The position numbers and the translations under genes are program-made. A model generated the notes under the pieces. The model was not told the origin of the DNA. It saw only the letters and a list, made by a program, of their open reading frames with translations, and searched no databases. Positions 1-4,913 of a stretch of DNA of 6,130 nucleotides are shown here, in pieces. How positions within the stretch are numbered: position 1 is the first letter of the stretch; each line of letters opens with the position of its first letter. The DNA comes from CAVSUR01 sp052143655 (GTDB lineage: Bacteria; Actinomycetota; Actinomycetes; Streptosporangiales; Streptosporangiaceae): positions 1-6,130 of the forward strand of contig JBKQSL010000073.1 of NCBI GenBank assembly GCA_052143655.1, in the 5' to 3' direction.

Positions 1-16
1 CGTAGGGTGGCTGAGC

Positions 17-616
17 ATGAGCAAGACGCTGGGCCGCTCGCCGGCTGAGCGCGGATACCAGGTCATCAGGCTCCGGCTGGTGCGGGCGCACGACATGTTC
101 GAGATGCCGCAGGCCGACCTGTTCTCGGAGTACCGCAACTTTCTCACCGGGGTGGATTTCTGTATCAGCGAGCTGCGCGCTCGCCGGTCTTTCAAGCCGG
201 TCCGGCTCGAGATCCGGCTGCCACCGGAGGAAATCGACGACCAGGTGGCCGACCGGCTGGCCCGCACGCTGCGCCGGTACTGCAACTACCGGGCCCGCTA
301 CAACCGGCGGGAGGTCCGGGCCCAGCGGGCCGGCGGGATCAGCGCCCTGCGGGTCGGCCTGCCAGTGTCCGCGCTCGGGCTGGTCCTCACCGCGGTCGCG
401 ACCGGGATCCGGCCGGAGGGCGGTGCCGCGCACATCGTCGCCGACCACCTCGGCTGGGTGCTGGCCTGGATCGGGCTGTGGTTCCCGCTGGACCAGTTCC
501 TGTTCTACCCGCTGGCGTATAACCGCGAGAGCCGCGTGCTGGGCCTGCTGGCCGAAGCCCGCGTCGTCGTCAGCCCCTATCAGGCCAGCGCCGGTCACGG
601 TGCTCCGGTCAGGTAG
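17..616 (+). CDS. Hypothetical two-helix membrane protein (199 aa)
   Basis: I do not recognise the family. The first ~105 residues are soluble and charged, with many Arg and Glu, including an Arg-rich stretch around residues 80-105 (LARTLRRYCNYRARYNRREV). Two hydrophobic segments follow: roughly residues 108-131 (GLPVSALGLVLTAVATGI) and 144-166 (HLGWVLAWIGLWFPLDQFLF). A short tail of about 33 residues ends the protein. The layout suggests a cytoplasmic N-terminal domain anchored by a helical hairpin, by inference from hydrophobicity and the Arg-rich flank before helix 1. The ATG at 17 follows a possible TGA stop at 12-14 of an upstream gene, which would fit an operon. The reading frame stays open to the left edge, however, so the true start could lie outside the window. 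No strong ribosome site is visible. Its end overlaps the decayed SDR gene on the other strand by 22 bases. Confidence 0.7.
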   Translation: MSKTLGRSPAERGYQVIRLRLVRAHDMFEMPQADLFSEYRNFLTGVDFCISELRARRSFKPVRLEIRLPPEEIDDQVADRLARTLRRYCNYRARYNRREVRAQRAGGISALRVGLPVSALGLVLTAVATGIRPEGGAAHIVADHLGWVLAWIGLWFPLDQFLFYPLAYNRESRVLGLLAEARVVVSPYQASAGHGAPVR

Positions 617-1092
617 TCCCGGCCGCCAACGTAGACGGTGTGGCCTGTCGGGTGCGAGGAGGTCGCGGCGGCCGCCACCGCGGCGGCGAACTCGGGCAGC
701 GTGGGTATCTGGCCGACCTGCTCCCGTCGGGCTTCGACGATGCCGGGGTTAGCCCGGTCCAGCAGGACGACGGTGATGGTGCCCTCGATCATGTCGCCGG
801 AGACCACTGTCAGGTCATTCCCCCGGAAGCGTTGAGGATCAGCACGTCGATGCGGCCGCATGCCGTCCGGACCTTGTGCAGCATGTCCCTGACCGCGTCG
901 GGGCTCGTCAGGTCGGCCTGCAGCGCAAGCGCGTCGCCGCCGTCCGCGATGATCTCAGCCGCCACGTTCTCTGCCCGGCGGCGCTTGTCGCGGTAGTTGA
1001 TCACCACTCGCGTGCCTTCCTGCCTGCCTGCCCAGCAGGCGAGCCGTCGCCGCGCCGATGCCGCGGGAAGAGCCGGTGATGAGAATGACCAT
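595..1092 (-). pseudogene. Decayed SDR-family oxidoreductase (frameshift plus internal deletion)
   Basis: Three minus-strand frames join into a broken short-chain dehydrogenase. Part A starts at ATG 1092-1090 and carries the Rossmann dinucleotide motif TGSSRGIG (residues 6-13). At about 1019-1033 the frame shifts. Part B (to about 826) has RVVINYRDKRRRAENVA, an ADLTSPD segment and the NNAG-like strand LILNASGGM. Part B then stops at TGA 812-810, and the frame changes again to part C, NDLTVVSGDMIEGTI through GHTVYVGG, ending at TGA 597-595. The pieces total about 165 residues, against about 240-250 for this family. The missing section lies between NASGGM and NDLTVVSGDM and should contain the catalytic Ser, Tyr-x-x-x-Lys. 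An active enzyme is therefore very unlikely. The gene begins 29 bases after the stop of the STAS–PAS gene on the same strand, so the two were probably one transcript. No clear ribosome site precedes the ATG. Confidence 0.85.
1019..1030. repeat. CCTG tetranucleotide repeat, three copies, at the SDR frameshift
   Basis: Three perfect CCTG units, followed by CC, lie exactly where the SDR reading frame changes. On the coding strand this reads GGCAGGCAGGCAGG. Removing one four-base unit gives codons for LGRQEGTRVVINYRD, which restores a continuous SDR frame from the Rossmann motif into part B. Gain of one unit by replication slippage is therefore the simplest cause of this frameshift. Confidence 0.7.
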
Positions 1093-1121
1093 AGACAATG
1101 ACGATAGAGACGGCCGCGGGC

Positions 1122-2225
1122 TCAGCCCGGCTCGGTGCTCTGCAGGCCGTCCGTGAACGCGGCGCTGCCGATGTCGCGGACCGTATCGTCGAGCTGCTGG
1201 AGGGCCCGTGCGATGGCGGCCTGGACGGCTTCGGCAGGCTGATCGGAGGCCATCCGCAGGGTGAGCCCGACCTGGCAGATGCCAGCGGTGATCTCTTCGA
1301 GCAGCTCCTGGCTGCGGTGGGCCTGATCGGCGACGCCCTCGGCCCGTGCCAGGCCGGTCAGCTGCGCGAGGTCGAGGCGGGCGAGGCTTTCCAGCCGCCG
1401 GGTTTCGGTCATGTCCCGGATCACGGTCAGGGTGAGCGGACCGGTTGCCGTCGGGATCGGGCTGAGGCTGATCTCGACCGGGAAGGTGGTTCCGTCTTTG
1501 TGCAGGCCGACGAGCCGTGCCCTGGCTCCCATCGGCCGTGCTCTGGGCGCGGCGGCGTAGCCGTCCCGGTGACGGCGGTGGATGTCCCCCAGGTGCGCGG
1601 GGATGAGCGTTTCTACTGGCCGTCCGGCCAGCTCGCCTGCCCCGTACCCGAAGATCTCCTCCAGCTGCCGGTTCACCAGGGCCAGGTTGCCGCTGCCGTC
1701 CGACAGCGCCACTCCGTCGCTGAGGGCCTCGACGAGGCTCCAGACGATGGCGGGGGTGATGATCGTCTCGTGGTGCGGTGGCCTGGCGGCCGAACCCGGT
1801 GAGCCTGCCCATGCGGACCGCCCAGGCTCCGTCTGGCGGACCGGCCGGGATGTCCGGGGTGTCAGCGAGCGGACAGGCGTCGGCGCCCGGGCCGCCGTGG
1901 CCGCCTCGAGCGTGGGGTAGATGGCGATCAGCCGGTCCAGGCCGGTGACGCCGATGACGCGGCGGACGATCTGGGCCCGGACCACCAGGCGCAGTTCCGT
2001 GCCGCTGGCCAGGGCCCGCTGGAAGGCGCGTGCCATCGCATCAGCGCCCGCGTGATCGCAGGAGATCGTGGCCGTCATGTCCGCGATCAGGCTGGCGGCG
2101 CCGCGGTTGATCAGCGACAGCAGTTCCTCGCGGATCGCCCCGGCGTTGGACAGGTCAATGTGCTCGGGCAGCGCGATCACGGCCTGGCTGCCCGTCCACT
2201 GCACCGGGTAGATGTCACCCATCAT
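1122..2225 (-). CDS. STAS + PAS domain protein with kinase-like tail lacking phospho-acceptor
   Basis: A signalling protein of 367 aa. Residues ~4-112 form an STAS (anti-sigma-factor antagonist-like) domain, ~113-157 a Pro/Arg/Ser-rich linker, and ~158-272 a PAS domain (SDGVALSDGSGNLALVNRQ, then IFGYGAGELAGRPVE, KDGTTFPVEISLSPI and VIRDMTETRR). Residues ~280-357 are helical and resemble the HisKA_3 dimerisation region of DevS-type kinases (ELLEEITAGICQVGLTLR, then LQQLDDTVRDIGSAAF). No ATPase domain follows. In STAS proteins of the SpoIIAA type the phosphorylated Ser lies in D-S-S-G; here the motif reads CDHAG (residues 56-60), without that Ser. The kinase-type His position aligns with Leu309. 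It therefore probably acts by protein contact rather than phosphotransfer (inference). I chose the ATG pair at 2225/2222, behind GAGG. An in-frame GTG at 2339 would add 38 residues of low-complexity sequence. It probably shares a transcript with the decayed SDR downstream. Confidence 0.85.
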   Translation of the reverse strand: MMGDIYPVQWTGSQAVIALPEHIDLSNAGAIREELLSLINRGAASLIADMTATISCDHAGADAMARAFQRALASGTELRLVVRAQIVRRVIGVTGLDRLIAIYPTLEAATAARAPTPVRSLTPRTSRPVRQTEPGRSAWAGSPGSAARPPHHETIITPAIVWSLVEALSDGVALSDGSGNLALVNRQLEEIFGYGAGELAGRPVETLIPAHLGDIHRRHRDGYAAAPRARPMGARARLVGLHKDGTTFPVEISLSPIPTATGPLTLTVIRDMTETRRLESLARLDLAQLTGLARAEGVADQAHRSQELLEEITAGICQVGLTLRMASDQPAEAVQAAIARALQQLDDTVRDIGSAAFTDGLQSTEPG

Positions 2226-2456
2226 CGCGGCCGCCTCGCGTACCCCGGTGCTGCCCTGCCCATCGCACTCGGTGCCCCATCCGGTCATTACCGGCCGTGC
2301 CGCCCAGGGGCCCGGGAACGACAACGCCGTCTCCTGCACGGTTAGCTCGGCCTGGCACAGGATGGTTGCGGCCGCTGCTTCTAGCGCCCGACCCTACGCG
2401 TCCGCCGCAGTTTCCGATACCCGGGGAGGCTTCGCTCCTGCTCATCCCTCGGCTGC
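2226..2456. other. Gap between arsR end and STAS–PAS start; presumed promoter region
   Basis: About 230 bases separate the stop of arsR from the preferred start of the STAS–PAS gene, both on the minus strand. The part 2226-2339 is open in the STAS–PAS frame from a GTG at 2339 and could be coding if that start is used. I see no RNA gene, no strong terminator and no convincing -35/-10 pair. The promoter of the STAS–PAS gene presumably lies here. Confidence 0.4.
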
Positions 2457-2816
2457 CTACCGGGTGGTGCTGAGGATGGCTGCCAGCGTGTCCATCGCGC
2501 CGGGCACGAGCGAGTAGTAGGCCCAGACGCCGCGCTTGTCACGGCTGAAGATCCCGGCGGTCACGAGGATCTTGAGATGGTGCGAGACAGTCGGCTGGGT
2601 CAGGCCGAGCGGCTCGGTCAGGTCGCAGACGCAGGCCTCGCCGCCTTCGTGCGCCGCCACCATCGAGACCAGCCGCAGCCGGGTCGGGTCGGCCAGAGCC
2701 TTGAGGGTCCTGGCGAGGTCATCGGCCCCGGCGGCGGTGATCGGCTGGCGCAGCAGCGGCATGCAGCACGCCGCGGCGGCGGGTCTGGCCTGGATCTGGA
2801 GGGGTGCGCTGGTCAC
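2457..2816 (-). CDS. arsR: ArsR-family arsenite-responsive repressor
   Basis: A winged-helix metalloregulator of 119 aa when read from the GTG at 2816. The fold is seen in LKALADPTRLRLVSMVAAHEGG, then the metal-site helix segment EACVCDLTEPL, and the recognition helix LTQPTVSHHLKILVTAGI, followed by a wing with SRDKRGVWAYYSL. Cys17-Cys18 (AACCMPLL) plus Cys62/Cys64 (CVC) resemble the Cys15-Cys16-Cys55 As(III) site of Corynebacterium glutamicum ArsR, so trivalent arsenic or antimony is the likely ligand. The frame is open to an ATG at 2882 (141 aa), but that start would put the promoter and operators inside the gene. The GTG at 2816 lies 7 nt after a CATACT -10 box, which suggests a leaderless message. 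It is divergent from arsM and presumably represses itself and arsM. Confidence 0.93.
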   Translation of the reverse strand: MTSAPLQIQARPAAAACCMPLLRQPITAAGADDLARTLKALADPTRLRLVSMVAAHEGGEACVCDLTEPLGLTQPTVSHHLKILVTAGIFSRDKRGVWAYYSLVPGAMDTLAAILSTTR

Positions 2817-2822
2817 AGCGTC

Positions 2823-2851
2823 AGTATGCGGCAGGCATTGACACCTGTCTA
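2823..2851 (-). promoter_or_regulatory. arsR promoter (leaderless)
   Basis: On the minus strand a -35 box TAGACA (2851-2846) and a -10 box CATACT (2828-2823) are separated by 17 bases. The G of the arsR GTG at 2816 is the seventh base after the -10, the normal position of a transcription start. The message would thus begin at the start codon. The -35 lies inside operator O1. Confidence 0.6.
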
Positions 2852-2852
2852 T
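2837..2852. promoter_or_regulatory. ArsR operator O1 (predicted)
   Basis: The 16-base imperfect palindrome ATTGACACCTGTCTAT has half-sites ATTGACA and ATAGACA, differing at one of seven positions. It contains the plus-strand -35 TTGACA (2838-2843) and the minus-strand -35 TAGACA (2851-2846) back to back. Binding here would block both arsR and arsM promoters. Assignment to ArsR rests on position and dyad symmetry. Confidence 0.65.
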
Positions 2853-2866
2853 TTTCTGGGCAGGCT
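2838..2866 (+). promoter_or_regulatory. Possible arsM promoter
   Basis: A consensus -35 TTGACA (2838-2843) is followed after 17 bases by CAGGCT (2861-2866), which keeps the A2 and T6 positions of an actinobacterial -10. The start would be near 2873, inside operator O2, giving a leader of about 30 nt with a ribosome site. An alternative is the second TTGACA (2872-2877), but its -10 region (GGCTAC) is poor. Confidence 0.4.
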
Positions 2867-2870
2867 TGGC

Positions 2871-2886
2871 ATTGACAGTCATCTAT
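2871..2886. promoter_or_regulatory. ArsR operator O2 (predicted)
   Basis: ATTGACAGTCATCTAT repeats O1 at 12 of 16 positions in direct orientation, 34 bases further on. Its half-sites are less symmetric than those of O1 (ATTGACA against ATAGATG, 5 of 7). The shared flank GGC makes the common string GGCATTGACA-N4-TCTAT. It overlaps the predicted arsM transcription start. Confidence 0.55.
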
Positions 2887-2890
2887 ATGT

Positions 2891-2896
2891 GAAGGG
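2891..2896 (+). promoter_or_regulatory. Ribosome binding site of arsM
   Basis: GAAGGG lies 7 bases before the ATG at 2904. It supports that start over the in-frame GTG at 2889, which has no such site. Confidence 0.6.
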
Positions 2897-2903
2897 CTAC
2901 GGG

Positions 2904-3704
2904 ATGAGCGAGGAGACGGCCGCCGAACTGGTCGAGCAGGTCAGGTCTCGCTATGCGGAGGCTGCCCGCGCGGTCATGGATGCGCACGGCGAGCCCGGAT
3001 GCGGGTGCGGCTCTTCGTGCTGCGGTGACAGGCACGCCACCGGATCGGCCGCGCTCGACTCCGCGGGCTGCTTCGGCGGCCCGCTGTACGGCGAGGGGGA
3101 GACCGCGGGCCTGCCGGAGGAGGCCGTGCTGGCCAGCCTGGGCTGCGGCAACCCGCTGGCCGTCGCGGACCTGCACGAGGGCGAGCGGGTGCTGGACCTG
3201 GGCTCGGGCGGCGGCATCGACGTGCTGCTGTCGGCCCGGCGGGTCGGCCCGTCCGGGTTCGCCTACGGCGTCGACATGACCGGGGACATGCTGGAGCTTG
3301 CCCGCCGCAACGCGGCGACAGCCGGCGCGGCCAACGTCGAGTTCCGCAGGGGACAGATCGAGGGCCTTCCGTTCGCGGACGGCTCGGTCGACGTGGTGAT
3401 CTCCAACTGCGTGATCAACCTGTCCGCCGACAAGCCCGCCGTCCTCAGGGAGATGTTCCGGGTCCTGGTTCCGGGCGGCCGGATCGGCGTCTCCGACGTG
3501 GTGGCCGAGGACCACATGTCACCAGCCGACCGGGCGGCGGCCGGCTCCTATGTCGGCTGCATTGCTGGTGCCCTGTCGCGAGCCGAGTATCTCGACGGCC
3601 TGGCCGCGGCCGGCTTCGCCGCTGCGTCTGTTACCTTCACCAGCGCGGCAGCCCCCGGCCTGCACTCGGCTATCATCCGGGCCGTCAAGCCCGCTACCGC
3701 ATGA
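2904..3704 (+). CDS. arsM: Arsenite S-adenosylmethionine methyltransferase
   Basis: A 266 aa class I methyltransferase that transfers methyl groups from S-adenosylmethionine to As(III) in the cytoplasm, giving methylated arsenicals. The SAM-binding motif I is VLDLGSGGGIDVLL (residues 96-109), with the acidic strand end YGVDMT (121-126) and GLPFADGSVDVVISNCVINL (154-173). The family's arsenic-binding cysteines are present: Cys81 (ASLGCGNP), Cys169 (ISNCVINL) and Cys219 (SYVGCIAGAL), matching Cys72, Cys174 and Cys224 of the Cyanidioschyzon ArsM. Cys56 may correspond to the fourth (Cys44). An extra cysteine cluster, CGCGSSCC, occupies residues 33-40. The frame is open far upstream across arsR, but the ATG at 2904 follows a good ribosome site and the operator region. 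The gene is divergent from arsR, and its stop overlaps by ATGA with the small frame that precedes arsC. Confidence 0.94.
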   Translation: MSEETAAELVEQVRSRYAEAARAVMDAHGEPGCGCGSSCCGDRHATGSAALDSAGCFGGPLYGEGETAGLPEEAVLASLGCGNPLAVADLHEGERVLDLGSGGGIDVLLSARRVGPSGFAYGVDMTGDMLELARRNAATAGAANVEFRRGQIEGLPFADGSVDVVISNCVINLSADKPAVLREMFRVLVPGGRIGVSDVVAEDHMSPADRAAAGSYVGCIAGALSRAEYLDGLAAAGFAAASVTFTSAAAPGLHSAIIRAVKPATA

Positions 3705-3781
3705 CCAGCGCTGTCGGCAGGCGTCGGGCGGCGGAGTTCACCGGCGCCCGGGCCGGCCAGCCAGTCCAGCTCGCTGGCTGA
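3701..3781 (+). pseudogene. 26-codon frame, possible aquaporin (MIP) N-terminal remnant
   Basis: An ATG overlapping the arsM stop (ATGA at 3701-3704) opens a frame of 26 codons ending at TGA 3779-3781, just before the arsC ribosome site. Its first half contains VGRRRAAEFTGA. This resembles the start of actinobacterial MIP/aquaporin channels, which typically begin with an RRLAAEFLGTALL-like string and are often found beside arsR and arsC. After this the hydrophobic helix expected in a channel is absent. I infer that a channel gene was largely deleted here. It could instead be a real translation-coupling leader peptide or chance. The similarity is short and from memory. Confidence 0.4.
3758..3780 (+). 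other. Hairpin between arsM and arsC
   Basis: CAGCCAG (3758-3764) and CTGGCTG (3774-3780) form a perfect 7-bp stem with a 9-nt loop. It ends 3 bases before the arsC ribosome site and has no T-tract. It might influence arsC translation or message stability; chance is possible in such GC-rich DNA. Confidence 0.3.
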
Positions 3782-3801
3782 CCAGGAGAGGCATCCCCGG
3801 C

Positions 3802-4200
3802 ATGGCAGACATCCCCGAAGTGCTGTTCGTCTGCATCCACAACGCGGGCCGCTCGCAGATGGCCGCCGCCCTGCTCGATCACGAAGCCGCCGGACGTATC
3901 CGGGTCACCTCTGCCGGGTCCCAGCCCGCCGGCCAGCTCAACCCTGCCGTGGTCCAGGCGATGGCCGAGATCGGCCTCGACATCTCCCGCGAGCTCCCCA
4001 AGCGCCTGACTACCGACAAGGTGCAGGCGGCCGACATCGTGATCACCATGGGCTGCGGCGACGCCTGCCCCGTCTACCCGGGCAAGCGCTACCTCGACTG
4101 GGACCTCCCCGACCCGGCCGGCCAGGACATCGAGGTGGTCCGTTCCATCCGTGACCAGATCCGCGGCCGCGTCCGCGCCCTGGCCGACGAGCTGCTGTAG
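3802..4200 (+). CDS. arsC: Arsenate reductase, LMW-phosphatase fold
   Basis: A 132 aa cytoplasmic enzyme that reduces arsenate to arsenite, giving the substrate of ArsM. The N-terminal phosphatase loop CX5R is VCIHNAGRSQ, with nucleophile Cys11 and Arg17. Two further cysteines, Cys85 and Cys89 (MGCGDACPVYPG), fit the redox relay of this family. WDLPDPAG (100-107) holds the conserved Asp104 of the DP motif. Staphylococcal pI258 ArsC uses Cys10, Cys82 and Cys89; the shorter CGDAC spacing here is the actinobacterial form. Whether thioredoxin or mycothiol/mycoredoxin recycles it cannot be read from the sequence. The ATG at 3802 is preceded by AGGAGAGG (3784-3791) at a rather long spacing of 10. 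It lies 97 bases after arsM on the same strand and likely shares its transcript. The gene converges on the TetR gene, with 32 bases between the stops. Confidence 0.94.
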   Translation: MADIPEVLFVCIHNAGRSQMAAALLDHEAAGRIRVTSAGSQPAGQLNPAVVQAMAEIGLDISRELPKRLTTDKVQAADIVITMGCGDACPVYPGKRYLDWDLPDPAGQDIEVVRSIRDQIRGRVRALADELL

Positions 4201-4232
4201 CGGGCAGTCCGCAAGGAGGCTGCTCGATCTGG

Positions 4233-4838
4233 TCACTCAGCCCCGAAGATCTGATCAAGCTGGGCGTCCAGCACGCTTAGTGCCTCGTGCTCGGTATAGA
4301 CCCCGAACAGCAGCGGCCATCGCAGACCCTCGATCACGCTGACGAGATGCCGTGCGGATTGGCCGAGGTCCATCCCCTCGACCGTCTGGTGTTCCATCGC
4401 AGTCTCGGCAAGCCAGCGGATGGCGAAGGCGGTGAGGTGAGTGTAGGCGCTGGCGGCCAGCTTCGCGGTGGGCTCGTCCACGCAACCTCGGGCGATCAGT
4501 GCGGCCCACAGCCGTGCGCCCGCGCGGCTGTCAGGATCCAGCGGGAGCAGCAAAGTGAAGAGCAACCGGAAAGTCTCCCGCGGCGTGGCCGGTTTACGTT
4601 CGGCGAGCAGCATCTGGGCGCGTGCCGCGAGGACACCATTGCCATATTCCAGCGCGAACAGCAGCATCTCGTCCCGGGTCGTGAAGTAGTGCTGCACCGC
4701 CCCCATCGAGACGCCTGCCTCGGCGGCGACGGCGCGCAGGCTCGCCGCCTCCGCGCCCTTTGCCGCCACCAGCCGCACCACGGCCTCGGCGATCGTCTGC
4801 CGCCTCTCCTGGTGATCCACCTGCTTGGGCATCCGCAT
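4233..4838 (-). CDS. TetR-family transcriptional repressor
   Basis: A 201 aa regulator. The N-terminal DNA-binding domain spans about residues 9-55, with the helix-turn-helix SLRAVAAEAGVSMGAVQHYF at 33-52 and the typical following TTRDEMLLFAL. The C-terminal all-helical ligand-binding and dimer domain (about 75-198) resembles BetI/TetR_C_6-type domains (ARLWAALIARGCVDEPTAKL). The ligand is unknown. The start may be ATG 4838 or the ATG two codons later (4832), which has the better distance from a weak ACGGA site. It is divergent from the alpha/beta hydrolase gene, with 75 bases between the starts and two dyads in that gap. It therefore probably represses both itself and the hydrolase, and the inducer may be related to the hydrolase substrate (inference). 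Confidence 0.92.
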   Translation of the reverse strand: MRMPKQVDHQERRQTIAEAVVRLVAAKGAEAASLRAVAAEAGVSMGAVQHYFTTRDEMLLFALEYGNGVLAARAQMLLAERKPATPRETFRLLFTLLLPLDPDSRAGARLWAALIARGCVDEPTAKLAASAYTHLTAFAIRWLAETAMEHQTVEGMDLGQSARHLVSVIEGLRWPLLFGVYTEHEALSVLDAQLDQIFGAE

Positions 4839-4849
4839 TCCGTTTCGTC

Positions 4850-4861
4850 ATGCACTCGCAT
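4850..4861. promoter_or_regulatory. TetR operator 1 (predicted)
   Basis: The dyad ATGC-ACTC-GCAT has perfect 4-base arms and lies near the TetR start. It shares the ATGC-N4-GCAT form with the second site 30 bases away. Assignment to the neighbouring TetR is by position and repetition. Confidence 0.65.
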
Positions 4862-4862
4862 T

Positions 4863-4870
4863 GCCTAGGC
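4863..4870. other. Perfect palindrome GCCTAGGC between the two dyads
   Basis: An eight-base perfect palindrome lies between the two ATGC-N4-GCAT sites. It overlaps a possible minus-strand -10 (TAGCCT, 4872-4867) for the TetR gene, whose -35 would be TTACAA (4896-4891). The promoter reading is weak. Confidence 0.3.
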
Positions 4871-4879
4871 TACGATGTA

Positions 4880-4891
4880 ATGCGACTGCAT
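4880..4891. promoter_or_regulatory. TetR operator 2 (predicted)
   Basis: ATGC-GACT-GCAT, extendable to AATGC-N4-GCATT (4879-4892), lies 30 bases (about three helical turns) from operator 1. The stretches 4851-4862 and 4879-4890 are also inverted copies of each other at 11 of 12 positions, so the whole region has a second, larger symmetry. Confidence 0.65.
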
Positions 4892-4900
4892 TGTAAAACT

Positions 4901-4906
4901 GGGAGG
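4901..4906 (+). promoter_or_regulatory. Ribosome binding site of the hydrolase
   Basis: GGGAGG stands 7 bases before the GTG at 4914 and decides this start. Confidence 0.75.
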
Positions 4907-4913
4907 TAGCGGG

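Noticed and set aside
1098..1802. Plus-strand open frame of 234 codons opposite the STAS–PAS gene
   Set aside because: Antisense shadow in GC-rich DNA. The minus-strand frame has clear PAS and STAS motifs; this one has no family likeness.
955..1812. Long minus-strand frame joining the SDR N-terminus to sequence inside the STAS–PAS gene
   Set aside because: Only its last part (from 1092) is SDR sequence. The rest is an out-of-frame, Arg/Pro-rich reading of the STAS–PAS gene.
2577..2903. Upstream extension of the arsM frame across arsR
   Set aside because: It runs antisense through arsR and the promoter region. The ribosome site and family start support ATG 2904.
2883..3515. Minus-strand open frame of 210 codons opposite arsM
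   Set aside because: Antisense shadow. It lacks recognisable motifs, while arsM on the plus strand has all family motifs.
3550..3801. Upstream extension of the arsC frame into arsM
   Set aside because: It overlaps the arsM C-terminus in another frame and has no family likeness. ATG 3802 begins the phosphatase fold and has a ribosome site.
4287..4868. Plus-strand open frame of 193 codons opposite the TetR gene
   Set aside because: Antisense shadow without motifs; it also covers the TetR operator region.
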